DNA of 64,000 bases from Paenibacillus sp. CF384 (GCF_900106745.1 NZ_FNNV01000001.1:1116001-1180000), one strand, 5' to 3'. Counted from the first letter of the stretch, positions 53,643 through 62,877 are shown. Made by a program: numbers and translations. The notes: generated by a model from the sequence alone, not told the origin.

Positions 53643-53703
53643 AAAAGCCTGCAAGCCAGGTACCCGCTCTTCTCCAGAGCGTGTATCCAGCTTGCAGGCT
53701 TTT
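53643..53703. terminator. Bidirectional terminator after the oxidoreductase operon
   Basis: Arms AAAAGCCTGCAAGC and GCTTGCAGGCTTTT pair perfectly, with a smaller GCTCT/AGAGC stem inside the long loop. Convergent genes end on both sides. Confidence 0.85.
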
Positions 53704-53706
53704 GTC

Positions 53707-55680
53707 TTACCTGCGGAATCCCGGCAGCGGTAGGAACAACATCGCAACAGGCAAGTTACTGCCCGCAGCTAAGGTGCATACCATTTCGACGGATTCTTCC
53801 GAATTGCCGGTGCGGTATAATACGACCGCTTCTTTATTGTCTTTAAGAATCGTTTCATTCGCGACGGTAACGACCTGACCGTTAATCATAAAGGCCCCTG
53901 TATAGTAACCGCCACGTGCATTCAGAGCAATCAGCGTGTTTGGCGCAACATGCGGCAGGCGCAGTTTGTAAAGCACGCCGAAATTCCCGATGTTGTACTC
54001 TAATTGGCCGGATGTATCATCGATTCCGTCCAAATACGTGTCCAGCTTCTTATCGCCAAGCATGATTCGCTGCGGCGTTTCACCCAGCGTGTCATTCAGA
54101 TCAATATCGCGGTTTGCATTGTAGAACGTACCTCTGACATGCTTGCCATCCCGTGGCATAATGGACAGATTCGGCAGCTCTGCAATCGGGTTCTTACCGG
54201 CAGCAACAACGACGATTTGGAAGGTCAGCTCTTGGTCGGCATAGATATCAGCATAAGCCGAAAGAACTTCCATGATTTTCATCGGCGTTTTCGAAATTTC
54301 CGGTAGAATCTCCTTCGTTTCATGCGGTCTGATCGTCAACCACCTTGGAGAAGGATTCTCGCCAATTGACTTCAAGTATCGTACGGTAGAAAGCTTACCG
54401 GTGTTGACTACATAAGGATCTGGACCGCCAACTCCCATTGAGCTGGTGTTCACATTAACCGGTGTGCCATTGTTGTTTGTGGCAAGCAGGTACATCTTGA
54501 CCGGATAGCCGATGTTGTTCACATTATGGAACATGAATCGAACTTGCCCTGTTAGCTGTGCCTCGTATGCAATGCCCTCTTGAAGCAGCGTCTCCGGGCT
54601 GTTACTGCGCACCATCTGAGCCGATTCCGATTGGAACGTATACGTCAATGCCGGAATATTCAGCACGGAATTGGCGTCGATGCTGAATTTATCACCGATA
54701 TCGGTAAATAATTTATTATATTCATCCCGTGTGTAGAGCACTTCGAGCGTCACCGTAACCGTCTTGGTAACGGAATGAACCATGCCATGACGATCCTCTA
54801 CCTCCAGCGTAACTTGCTTATCGCCGGCTTCGAAGAATGCCTTATCATTGCCTGTCCATGTACGACGAACAATATCGTTCTCATCATCCGTACTTTGATC
54901 GATATAGGTAATATTCTCACCAATACGGTAGCTGGCTCGTTCTGTCGTAAAGTCGGCAACAGGCGCCTGATTCGGCGGCTTCACTTCGATGGTTACAGAG
55001 AACGGATCGCTCCATAAACCATTAATATCTTGCACTTGTCTAGTAATGGTATAGTAGCCCGCATCCGGGAATACATCCATACGACCTTCGTAGCGATCGT
55101 CGACGAAAGGTGCGTCCGTATAGTTAATCGAACGATCGATGTACGCTACTGTCGTTTGGCCTGCATAAACTTCAGTCGGCTGTACCTCGAAAAACGCTTT
55201 AGGTTTCTTCGGAACGACAACGGTATTCCAAGACAACGAAATTTGCTTCCCTGCTACTGCAATCGCGCTGTCTGTAAGTACGCCCCATGAACGAAGCGGT
55301 ACCATGAGGGAACCATTCAGAATATACGGTTTCCCGGTCAGCTTAACAGGCGTGCCGCCGCGATAAGCATATACGCTTCCAAGCTTGAAACGAAGGACAT
55401 TCGAAGCGCCTGTTGCGATCGATTCCTTCTTCTTCGCATCATACGAGATGACGTACCCGTAACGGGACGCAATGGAGCTAAACGGAATAAATGTGGTATC
55501 TTTTACTGCCGTAACCGGCTGTGAAGATTGGTATGTCTTCCCATTATGCTTCATTACCTTGCTTCCGATTTGCAAAATAAGCGTATCTGAGGCACCTTGA
55601 GCCGATGCCGTTTCGCTAGTAATGGTGGAGAATGGGAATATCAGGAACGATAAGATCAGTAACCATTTCAACGATTTCAT
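53707..55680 (-). CDS. Secreted protein with copper amine oxidase-like N-domain and PKD-like domains
   Basis: The 657-residue protein has a signal peptide (about 1-28, ending TASAQ), a stalk domain of the copper amine oxidase N type (about 35-150; GKTYQSSQPV, FIPFSSIASRYGY, LMVPLRSWGVL), two immunoglobulin-like PKD repeats (about 155-235 and 238-318; PVADFTTERASYRIGENI), and an unrecognised beta-rich C-terminal half. No copper-oxidase catalytic domain is present, so it is probably a cell-surface structural or binding protein. AAGGAG precedes the ATG. It stands alone. Confidence 0.78.
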   Translation of the reverse strand: MKSLKWLLILSFLIFPFSTITSETASAQGASDTLILQIGSKVMKHNGKTYQSSQPVTAVKDTTFIPFSSIASRYGYVISYDAKKKESIATGASNVLRFKLGSVYAYRGGTPVKLTGKPYILNGSLMVPLRSWGVLTDSAIAVAGKQISLSWNTVVVPKKPKAFFEVQPTEVYAGQTTVAYIDRSINYTDAPFVDDRYEGRMDVFPDAGYYTITRQVQDINGLWSDPFSVTIEVKPPNQAPVADFTTERASYRIGENITYIDQSTDDENDIVRRTWTGNDKAFFEAGDKQVTLEVEDRHGMVHSVTKTVTVTLEVLYTRDEYNKLFTDIGDKFSIDANSVLNIPALTYTFQSESAQMVRSNSPETLLQEGIAYEAQLTGQVRFMFHNVNNIGYPVKMYLLATNNNGTPVNVNTSSMGVGGPDPYVVNTGKLSTVRYLKSIGENPSPRWLTIRPHETKEILPEISKTPMKIMEVLSAYADIYADQELTFQIVVVAAGKNPIAELPNLSIMPRDGKHVRGTFYNANRDIDLNDTLGETPQRIMLGDKKLDTYLDGIDDTSGQLEYNIGNFGVLYKLRLPHVAPNTLIALNARGGYYTGAFMINGQVVTVANETILKDNKEAVVLYRTGNSEESVEMVCTLAAGSNLPVAMLFLPLPGFRR

Positions 55681-55844
55681 GCTGCGTCTCCTTTGTTCTC
55701 TCTTAGTTGCAGACAGCGTAAGAACGAATTGCGTGCTGCTGCTGATTTGCCAGCCGCCGTTGTCACGTTAAACGTAACCGAGACCGGAAAAGTTGCGGGA
55801 GATTGGGAAGAGACAAGCTTTAGACACATCTGCGGAATCGTCGT

Positions 55845-56063
55845 TTAACCATTTACTCGCATGTTAATTAAGAATAAAGAAGCCATTCCGATAAATGCTA
55901 GAATAGTAAAAATCCCTACAACCATTCGAACCTTCTTGGCTTTCATAATCCGCCTTACATCCGGCTGTTGCTTGGCCAGCGTAACGGAACGGTGCACGAA
56001 TAAAAATACGATTGCGAGCGTTACAAATACCATATTGGTTAAAAACCACAATTGCTGCCACAT
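55845..56063 (-). CDS. Small membrane protein of unknown function (72 aa)
   Basis: I do not recognise a family. Two hydrophobic helices (about 5-24 and 47-67) flank a basic cytoplasmic loop (LAKQQPDVRRIMKAKKVR), giving a hairpin topology. TTAGGAGAGG lies before the ATG, at good distance. It stands between the secreted protein and the divergent DUF1054 gene and has no visible partner. Confidence 0.6.
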   Translation of the reverse strand: MWQQLWFLTNMVFVTLAIVFLFVHRSVTLAKQQPDVRRIMKAKKVRMVVGIFTILAFIGMASLFLINMRVNG

Positions 56064-56194
56064 GCCTGTTACCTCTCCTAACCTTTCGCTTATGCATACT
56101 AGAGTAGACTAACGGAATCCGAGCGAGATTGCAAACATCGGCGGCTGCGATTATCATGAAGAAACGGCAATAATTGAAAAGGATGATGAATGAA

Positions 56195-56845
56195 ATGGTG
56201 CTGCAAGCAACTTCGGAGGCCGCTGTATTCCCAGGCTTTTCCGCAACAGATTTTGATGTATTCGAGGTCCCGGGCCTAGAAGCCCGCATGTCGTTATTAA
56301 TTGAACGGATCCGGCCGAAGCTGCACGAGCTAGGCGAGCGGTTGTCGCCTTTCTTAACGGAGCTGTGCGGGGAGCCGATGTTCCCTCACGTTGCCAAACA
56401 TGCACGCAGAACGATTAATCCGCCGAATGATACTTGGATTGCTTTCGCCCCGGGCAAGCGTGGTTATAAAATGTTCCCGCATTTCCAAATCGGACTGTTT
56501 GGCTCGCATCTCTTCGTGCAATTTGCCATTATTTACGAGTCGGACAACAAGTCGGTGTTTGCCGAGCACGCGCTGAACCAATTGGACGACATTGCCAAAC
56601 ATATCCCTGCCCATTATGTATGGTCCGGCAACCATATGGTGCCAGGCGGCGATACGCAAGCCGAGCTTGGCGCTGACGGCCTTGTTCAGCTGTTCGAGCG
56701 TCTTCGTACGGTGAAAGCGTCCGAGGCGCTCTGCGGCATCATTATCGACCGCAACGACCCTCTACTGCTCGACGGTGACGCATTCATTCATAAAGTGAAG
56801 GAAACATTCACGACTGTACTGCCGCTTTATAAAATGTCCTTCTAA
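56195..56845 (+). CDS. DUF1054 / UPF0637 family protein (YktB-like)
   Basis: The 216-residue soluble protein matches UPF0637 (FSATDFDVFEVPGLEARM, PKLHELGERLSPFL, HVAKHARRTINPPNDTW, HFQIGLFGSHLFVQF). Its biochemical role is unknown. ATG 56195 is used because AAGGATG lies upstream; TTG and ATG codons within seven residues before it are alternatives. It converges on an AraC gene and shares a terminator with it. Confidence 0.88.
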   Translation: MVLQATSEAAVFPGFSATDFDVFEVPGLEARMSLLIERIRPKLHELGERLSPFLTELCGEPMFPHVAKHARRTINPPNDTWIAFAPGKRGYKMFPHFQIGLFGSHLFVQFAIIYESDNKSVFAEHALNQLDDIAKHIPAHYVWSGNHMVPGGDTQAELGADGLVQLFERLRTVKASEALCGIIIDRNDPLLLDGDAFIHKVKETFTTVLPLYKMSF

Positions 56846-56863
56846 TCAGGTTCAATTTAGCTA

Positions 56864-56911
56864 AAGGGCTGACTCCACTTGTTCGTCTCGAACATAACGG
56901 AGTCAGCCCTT
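56864..56911. terminator. Bidirectional terminator between DUF1054 and araC-like gene
   Basis: Arms AAGGGCTGACTCC and GGAGTCAGCCCTT pair fully; a GTTCG/CGAAC helix is inside the loop. The 3' arm overlaps the stop region of the AraC gene. Confidence 0.8.
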
Positions 56912-57808
56912 CTCGCTTCTTCTGCGGCCTAATCGATACTCCTGCGGCGATAAGGTAGTCCATCGCTTGAACTGCCTGCTGAATGCGCTTAAAGAGGCAA
57001 AACCAAGCATCTCACCGATCGACTCTACGGCATGCCTGGATTGCACCAGCAGCTCCTCCGCTTTGCGTTGTTTCATCACACCCAAGAAGCGTTTTGGAGC
57101 AATGCCATACACCTTCTTGAATACCTCGTTACAATGACTTCTGCTTATGAATAATTGCTTCGCAATTTGATTAATTTCCAAATCGGTATATACCGCTTCA
57201 ATTAGCTTCTGTTGAATGACATGAGCCAGCTCGACCTCGGAGGCATGAAGGCGTTTGCGACTCGCTTGCACGCCGTTGCCCGCCTGCTTCATAGCCAGTT
57301 CTACAGCATGCAGTACCAACGACTGAATAGAGAGTTGAACGTTGTACTTTGCGAGTACGTCATAGCTATCAACATTCACGGTTGGCGGAGCATGCAAGGT
57401 GTCAGTTTCAGATGGTTGATTGCGCTTGATATATCCGAGAAGATCAGCGAACTCCTCCTGCAATCGTTCGATTCGCTGTGACAGATGAACATAGTTCATA
57501 TCCTTCAGTGCGTGGGTCAGCTCCGGATCTTCGATGCCGAAATGGACGGAGAAATAGACGAAGCCAAGGTTTGATTCATTAATCGTACTGTGTTTGACCC
57601 CTGGACCAATGAGCAGCCACTCCCCCGCAGACATCACCACAGGATCACCGTGAATCCACTCTGTCAGCTGCCCGCTATAGCAGTGAAGAAGCTCATACCC
57701 GCTGTGCTCATGGAGCTGATAGGACCATCCGGCATCGACTTCTCTTAAATGGCAATCGGCGACAGCAAGTACGCTGCGCAGCATACGATAGTGAAATGGA
57801 ATAACCAT
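56903..57808 (-). CDS. AraC family transcriptional regulator
   Basis: A 301-residue regulator with a cupin-type sensor (about 30-100; LHEHSGYELLHCYSG, WLLIGPGVKHST) and the double HTH domain (about 195-295; INQIAKQLFISRSHCNEVFKKVYG, VESIGEMLGFASLSAFSRQFKRW). The ATG at 57808 follows AAGAGG by about 9 nt; an ATG six codons earlier is possible. It diverges from the PhyH dioxygenase, which is likely its target. Confidence 0.87.
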   Translation of the reverse strand: MVIPFHYRMLRSVLAVADCHLREVDAGWSYQLHEHSGYELLHCYSGQLTEWIHGDPVVMSAGEWLLIGPGVKHSTINESNLGFVYFSVHFGIEDPELTHALKDMNYVHLSQRIERLQEEFADLLGYIKRNQPSETDTLHAPPTVNVDSYDVLAKYNVQLSIQSLVLHAVELAMKQAGNGVQASRKRLHASEVELAHVIQQKLIEAVYTDLEINQIAKQLFISRSHCNEVFKKVYGIAPKRFLGVMKQRKAEELLVQSRHAVESIGEMLGFASLSAFSRQFKRWTTLSPQEYRLGRRRSEKG

Positions 57809-57974
57809 GGCAATCGACCTCTTCATCGCATAATGATCAATTCACTGCCTTATTCAGTGCTTACACTCTTCATTTTAACGACAAATGGTTAAATTGTAAC
57901 GTGTTATCGCCATAGTCTCTTCGCCTTCCATGACCGTACAATAGGTTTATCAAGCGCTGAGGAGAGAAGTAACC

Positions 57975-58829
57975 ATGCAGGTTCGTCTAAATGAAGAACA
58001 GCTAGAATTTTATAAACGCCATCATTATGTTCATCTGCCCAATGTAGTGCCTGAGCAAGCGCTGCTGCTGGCAGAACGGATCATTAGCAAATGGGTCGAT
58101 GATCTTGTGGAAGCTTGGTCTGAACAGAAGCTGATTACCGATAAGAAACAAGAGCTGGACTTTCAGCACCGGCTTGTTCAAATCTGGCATGACGCGGGGA
58201 AGCCCAAGTATGGCCGAAGCCCTCGCCGCGACCTCGTGGGCAGGGACATGTACAACTTCTTGAAAGATCCTGCGCTGCTCGATATTGCGCAGCAGCTGCT
58301 GGAAACAGAAGACGTTTCCGTTCACGGCATATTCAATGCCAGACCGAAGCTGCCGGACCAGAAGTGGACGGATACACCATGGCATCAGGATGCTCAATAC
58401 TACCGCGACGCCGAGAACACTCACGTCGTATCCATATGGATGCCTCTGCAGCGTGTAACCGAATTTAACAGCTGTCTGCAGATCGCGCCTGGTTTCTTCG
58501 ACCGGACGCTGCTCGATGGCGTTATCGACGAGGAGACGAACTTTCTGGGGCTTAAACGCGAGGATGCCGCTAAGCTTACCGCACTATCCGTAGAGATGCA
58601 GCGCGGCGACGCCCTCTGTTTCACTCAGCTCCTCCCCCACCGAGCACTGCCTAACCAATCGGACGCCGTACGCTGGTCCATGGATATCCGTTATGAAGCG
58701 ACTGCGGTCGCAACTGAAAGCGGCAAAGCACAAGGCTTCATTGCCAGAAGCCCTATGCAGCCATCGAGTGAAGCATCCTATGAGAAATGGCTGAGCCAGT
58801 GGACGGCAATTCCTGCCGGGAGTTATTGA
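57975..58829 (+). CDS. PhyH-family iron/2-oxoglutarate dioxygenase
   Basis: The 284-residue protein belongs to the phytanoyl-CoA dioxygenase group. The iron ligands appear as HQD in TPWHQDAQYY (near 135-144) and a distal His in LLPHRALPNQSD (near 216-227). Such enzymes hydroxylate varied small molecules with 2-oxoglutarate and oxygen; the substrate cannot be told. GAGGAGAG precedes the ATG. It is divergent from an AraC gene and ends at a strong terminator. Confidence 0.85.
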   Translation: MQVRLNEEQLEFYKRHHYVHLPNVVPEQALLLAERIISKWVDDLVEAWSEQKLITDKKQELDFQHRLVQIWHDAGKPKYGRSPRRDLVGRDMYNFLKDPALLDIAQQLLETEDVSVHGIFNARPKLPDQKWTDTPWHQDAQYYRDAENTHVVSIWMPLQRVTEFNSCLQIAPGFFDRTLLDGVIDEETNFLGLKREDAAKLTALSVEMQRGDALCFTQLLPHRALPNQSDAVRWSMDIRYEATAVATESGKAQGFIARSPMQPSSEASYEKWLSQWTAIPAGSY

Positions 58830-58840
58830 TAGAATCGAGA

Positions 58841-58875
58841 AAAAGCCTTACGTCCATGATGGACGTAAGGCTTTT
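58841..58875. terminator. Strong bidirectional terminator between the dioxygenase and RND genes
   Basis: Fifteen-base arms AAAAGCCTTACGTCC and GGACGTAAGGCTTTT pair perfectly around a 5-nt loop, with TT following on the plus strand and a matching A run on the other side. Confidence 0.93.
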
Positions 58876-58891
58876 TTCATGAATTCCTTGA

Positions 58892-61800
58892 TTAAGCAGC
58901 TACTGCTTTCTTAGCAGCCACGCGTTGGCGTTTCGCTTTACGGAAGAAGAAGAGCTCATAGATACAAGGGATAATCAGCAGTGTAAGCAATGTTGCTGCA
59001 GCCAAACCGCCGATAACCACGATTGCTAAGCTTTGGGATACGATGCTTCCGCTCTCGGATGAACCGAAGACGAGCGGCAGCATAGCCGAGATCGTTGCGA
59101 TTGCCGTCATGAGAATTGGGCGAGCACGCGTTACTGCTGCTTCTACCAATGCTTCGCGGATACCCATCCGTTGTTCGTTCTGTTTCACGCGGTCAATGAG
59201 AACGATCGCGTTCGTGACCACGATACCGACGAGCATGAGTGCTCCGAACACCGCCGTAAAGTCAGGCGATACGTTCGATACGAGCAAGGCTACGACTGCT
59301 CCGATTGCTGCAAGCGGAAGCGAGCACAGAATAGCAAGCGGCGCACGCAATGTTTTGAATGTGACTACCATGATCAAGTATACGATACCGATCGCAACCA
59401 GCATGATAATACCCAGATCCGCGAAGTCTGCCGATTGATCTGCAGATGCACCGCCAACGGTGAACGTTACACCATCAGCTGCTTTAAGAGCATTCACTTG
59501 CTTCGTAATTTCTTTACCTACGATCGACAATTGGCTAGGATCGACGTCAGCCGTTACACGAACATAAGCTTTGCCGTCTTTATGATAGAATACGCTTGGC
59601 TGTTCGCTCTTCACAAGCTTAGCCACTGTAGACACCTTAGCAGGGCCTTGTGCTGTCATAACGGTCAGCTCGTTCAGGTCATTCTCCGATTTCGGATCCG
59701 CAAGCGGTTGAAGAATGACGTTCGTTGTACGATCATCGATATTCACTGTACCCAGTGGAATTGGATTCATCATCCCTTGAAGCTGCTGAGCAACCTCTTG
59801 GCCGCTCGATTTCAACGGATCCACTTGGAACGTGTATACAGGTTTCATTTGCTCTTGATTCGATTTCACTTTAATGACATCTTTGACCGGTTTAATGGCA
59901 GCCATTACTTGATCTGCACCTTTGGAGATCGCATCCAGATCATCGCCGGATACGTCAACTACAACCTGAGTGGAGCTTCCGCCGCCGGCAAAATCCATTG
60001 CGCCCGCATTCAGATCGGCTCCCGGATAGGAGGAACGCTGACCTTTCACATCATTAATCAGCTTCTCGGCATCCGCGCCTTCCTTCATATCAACCAAGTA
60101 CGTAACCAGGGTAGGGGAAGTTACCTCACCGTATTGCGCTCCATCTGCGCTGTTACCGTTCTGCATGAGAACCCAGTCAATATCGTTGCGATCGTTCAAG
60201 AATGTTTCAAGCTTGCGACCTTCTGCGATTACTTTATCCGTCGGTGTATCGCTGGAATATTCCAACGTTACGGATAAGTTTGCGGCGTTGGAGGAATCAA
60301 TCGCCCCTTTAGGCATCGACATGTAAGCACCAACAGAACCAACAAGCAGCAGGACGGCAATGACAAGCGGAACCCATTTATGCTGCAAGTTCCAGCTTAA
60401 GAAATTGGCAAAACGTTTGGAGCCTTCGTGCTCCTTCATCTTCGTGTTACGCAGCAGCACCGCGCTTAGAATAGGCACTACGGTTAGAGCAACCAGTAAG
60501 GATGCCAGAAGCGAGTACGTTACGGTTAATGCGAATGGCAGCAGGAACGCTTGAAGCGAACCGCGCAGCAGTCCCATTGGCAGGAAGACGGCTACCGTTA
60601 CGAGCGTGGAAGACGTAATCGCCGTTGCCACTTCTTTCGTTGCGTCCATGACAAGACCAACCGAGAACGTTTCTTTCTGCAAGCGGCGGTAGATGTTCTC
60701 GATGACGACGATACTGTCATCCACGAGACGGCCAACCGCAACCGCAACACCGCCGAGCGTAATAATGTTAAGCGTTACGCCGGATACTTGCAGCAAGTAA
60801 AGGGTAATGCCAAGCGAGAGCGGGATCGATACGATTGTCACAAGCGTAGCTCTCAAATTACGCATGAACAGCAGGATTACGATTGTTGCGAACAGCGCGC
60901 CCATCAATACTTCGCGAAGCATCGAGTTTACGGAATGCACAACTTGCTCCGATGTGCTCGACAGTACTTTGATTTCGACGCCTTTCATATCCTTGTTAAG
61001 ACGCTCTACTTCGGCGTTCACGCCGTCGCCGACTTTAACGGCATTGGCATCCGCCGTTTTGGAAATCGTGAGCATGAGGACATTCTTGCCATCCAGGCTG
61101 CTGATGCTCTCTTGTTCCGTTTGAGCTTCCACTTTAGCAACATCGCCAAGTGTTACGCCTGCTGCGACCGGCAGCTTGCGGAGCGTATCCAGATCGCTAA
61201 TTGCCGCTTCCACATTGATGTTGCCGGATGCGCCATCGATTGTTTTCTCGCCGATGGATGCCGCAACGCCGCGGCCTTGAAGCACGCCCATAAGAGACGC
61301 GAACGGAACGCCTTTCTCTGCCAGCTTAGCCGAATCCGGAATAACGGAGATATTCGGGTTCGATTTGCCGCCTAGCGACACATCACCTGCGCCATCTACT
61401 TTCTTAAAGGCGTTAATCAGGTCTTTCTCCATTTTCTCGCGGTCTTTCTCCGCTACACCATCTAAGTTAATCGATACCCAAGAGATTGGAATCATGGATG
61501 TGTTGAATTGTACAACGTACGGAGGCATAACGCGCTCCGGCAATTGAACCGAGCGAATCGCAGCTTCAACCTCCGCTTTGGCTTCTTTCATGTTTGTTTT
61601 GGAATCGAAAGCTAAGTCGATTTTGGAGAATCCGTTACCGGAAGATGACGTCATGAGGCTCTTGCCTTTCACGAACTGTACCGCTTCCTCCAATTTGGCT
61701 GTAACGCCGGTCTCCATCGATTTGGCATCATAACCAGGTCCGATCGCTGCAATCGTAACCATCGGATTATCAGCTTCAGGCAAGAACTCCATCGGAAGCC

Positions 61801-61915
61801 TGTAGTAACTGATTACCCCCATCACGAGTGCCATTAGCACTACGAGTTTCATAGCGGCCTTATTGTTAAAAGCCCATTTGGTAATAAACTGCATTTCTAC
61901 CTTTTCCCCTTTCAT
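58892..61915 (-). CDS. RND-family efflux permease (AcrB/SwrC-like)
   Basis: The 1007-residue protein has the RND plan: a membrane helix near 15-32, a large extracytoplasmic loop, six helices (about 330-540), a second large loop and six helices (about 810-1000). GGVAVAVGRLVDDSIVVIENIYR (broken by one Leu) carries the proton-relay aspartates of helix 4, and MLVGIVVTNAIVLIDR closes the second half. SwrC-like pumps in Bacillota export amphiphilic drugs or surfactant lipopeptides. ATG 61915 follows GAGGAG by 6 nt; 45 upstream codons are rejected. No membrane-fusion partner gene is adjacent. Confidence 0.93.
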   Translation of the reverse strand: MKGEKVEMQFITKWAFNNKAAMKLVVLMALVMGVISYYRLPMEFLPEADNPMVTIAAIGPGYDAKSMETGVTAKLEEAVQFVKGKSLMTSSSGNGFSKIDLAFDSKTNMKEAKAEVEAAIRSVQLPERVMPPYVVQFNTSMIPISWVSINLDGVAEKDREKMEKDLINAFKKVDGAGDVSLGGKSNPNISVIPDSAKLAEKGVPFASLMGVLQGRGVAASIGEKTIDGASGNINVEAAISDLDTLRKLPVAAGVTLGDVAKVEAQTEQESISSLDGKNVLMLTISKTADANAVKVGDGVNAEVERLNKDMKGVEIKVLSSTSEQVVHSVNSMLREVLMGALFATIVILLFMRNLRATLVTIVSIPLSLGITLYLLQVSGVTLNIITLGGVAVAVGRLVDDSIVVIENIYRRLQKETFSVGLVMDATKEVATAITSSTLVTVAVFLPMGLLRGSLQAFLLPFALTVTYSLLASLLVALTVVPILSAVLLRNTKMKEHEGSKRFANFLSWNLQHKWVPLVIAVLLLVGSVGAYMSMPKGAIDSSNAANLSVTLEYSSDTPTDKVIAEGRKLETFLNDRNDIDWVLMQNGNSADGAQYGEVTSPTLVTYLVDMKEGADAEKLINDVKGQRSSYPGADLNAGAMDFAGGGSSTQVVVDVSGDDLDAISKGADQVMAAIKPVKDVIKVKSNQEQMKPVYTFQVDPLKSSGQEVAQQLQGMMNPIPLGTVNIDDRTTNVILQPLADPKSENDLNELTVMTAQGPAKVSTVAKLVKSEQPSVFYHKDGKAYVRVTADVDPSQLSIVGKEITKQVNALKAADGVTFTVGGASADQSADFADLGIIMLVAIGIVYLIMVVTFKTLRAPLAILCSLPLAAIGAVVALLVSNVSPDFTAVFGALMLVGIVVTNAIVLIDRVKQNEQRMGIREALVEAAVTRARPILMTAIATISAMLPLVFGSSESGSIVSQSLAIVVIGGLAAATLLTLLIIPCIYELFFFRKAKRQRVAAKKAVAA

Positions 61916-62035
61916 ATGGTTCTCCTCAGAACTCCTTGTTAAAGAATACCTTTTTCCAATAGGGGATGTAAACGTCTGTAGACCAGTATTTATCCCCGAC
62001 CTAAGACGGAGGCGGAAGTACGACTTCGGACAAAA

Positions 62036-62049
62036 TGAGTGATTACTCA
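62036..62049. promoter_or_regulatory. Operator 1 of the RND/ABC divergent region
   Basis: TGAGTGATTACTCA, with perfect TGAGT/ACTCA arms, of a kind bound by TetR-type repressors. It is part of an 18-bp sequence that recurs inverted as operator 2, centre to centre 50 bp away. Confidence 0.65.
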
Positions 62050-62050
62050 C

Positions 62051-62080
62051 TTTACAGTTAGAGGGTGGGAGCGGTAAAAT
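62051..62080 (+). promoter_or_regulatory. Candidate sigma-A promoter of the ABC exporter genes
   Basis: TTTACA (62051-62056) and TAAAAT (62075-62080) are spaced 18 nt apart. The -35 directly abuts operator 1 and the expected start point, near 62087, lies in operator 2. Confidence 0.6.
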
Positions 62081-62085
62081 AAATG

Positions 62086-62099
62086 TGAGTAATCACTCA
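62086..62099. promoter_or_regulatory. Operator 2 of the RND/ABC divergent region
   Basis: TGAGTAATCACTCA, the exact reverse complement of operator 1. It covers the predicted transcription start of the ABC genes. Confidence 0.65.
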
Positions 62100-62124
62100 T
62101 TTTCTAACGAGGATGTGAGCCCTA

Positions 62125-62877
62125 ATGACTAATTTATCAACCTCAGCTTCTCCCGCTCCGGTCGTCGATGTGCGCTCTGTTACACGACGTTTCGGCAGCA
62201 AAACCGTTCTGGACGACATCTCATTGCAAGTAGAACGCGGCGAATTGTTCGGCCTGCTTGGTCCTTCCGGCTCCGGCAAAACTACGCTGATCAAGCTCAT
62301 CACCGGTATAGACAAAGCCGACGGCGGTTCTGTCTACATGCTGGGCGAACAGATGCCGAAGCTGTCGATGCTTCAGCGCTTTGGCTATATGGCGCAGTCG
62401 GATGCGTTGTATAACGAGCTTACAGCCAAAGAGAATTTGACGTTCTTCGCAGCCTTGTACGGTCTTAAAGGTCCGCGCATGATGCAGCGGATCGAAGCTG
62501 CGATGACAATCGTCAATCTCCAAGATGATCTGAACCAGACCGTCGCTGCTTATTCCGGCGGGATGAAGCGGCGCTTGTCGCTAGCCCTCTCCTTGCTGCA
62601 TGAGCCGGAGCTGCTCGTTCTCGATGAGCCTACGGTCGGCATCGACCCCGTATTGCGGCAATCGATTTGGAAGGAGCTTGGCGACATGCGCAAACGAGGT
62701 ACAACGATTGTCCTTACGACGCATGTCATGGATGAAGCAGACAAATGCGATCGTCTTGGACTCATCCGAGACGGCAAGTTGACTGCACTCGGGACTCCGG
62801 AAGCGATCAAGGCAAGCAGCGGCAGCTCTACGATTGAAGAAGCTTTTATCGTATATGGCGGAGGTGTTCGCGAATGA
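62125..62877 (+). CDS. ABC exporter ATP-binding protein
   Basis: A 250-residue ATPase of the DrrA/YhaQ type: Walker A GPSGSGKTTLIKL (about 48-60), Q-loop YMAQSDALYNEL, signature AYSGGMKRRLSLALSL (near 143), Walker B LLVLDEPTVGIDP, and H-loop VLTTHVMDEADKC. Together with the next gene it makes a drug- or lipid-type exporter. GAGGATG lies upstream of the ATG. It is divergent from the RND pump and probably shares its repressor. Confidence 0.92.
   Translation: MTNLSTSASPAPVVDVRSVTRRFGSKTVLDDISLQVERGELFGLLGPSGSGKTTLIKLITGIDKADGGSVYMLGEQMPKLSMLQRFGYMAQSDALYNELTAKENLTFFAALYGLKGPRMMQRIEAAMTIVNLQDDLNQTVAAYSGGMKRRLSLALSLLHEPELLVLDEPTVGIDPVLRQSIWKELGDMRKRGTTIVLTTHVMDEADKCDRLGLIRDGKLTALGTPEAIKASSGSSTIEEAFIVYGGGVRE

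Noticed and set aside
59171-60277. Long open frame of 368 codons on the plus strand inside the RND gene
   Set aside because: It is fully antisense to a well-conserved RND permease, rich in His/Arg/Cys as expected of a shadow frame, and has no ribosome site.
60551-61375. Second long antisense frame (274 codons) in the RND gene
   Set aside because: Same reason; composition is that of an antisense frame and the coding strand is certain.
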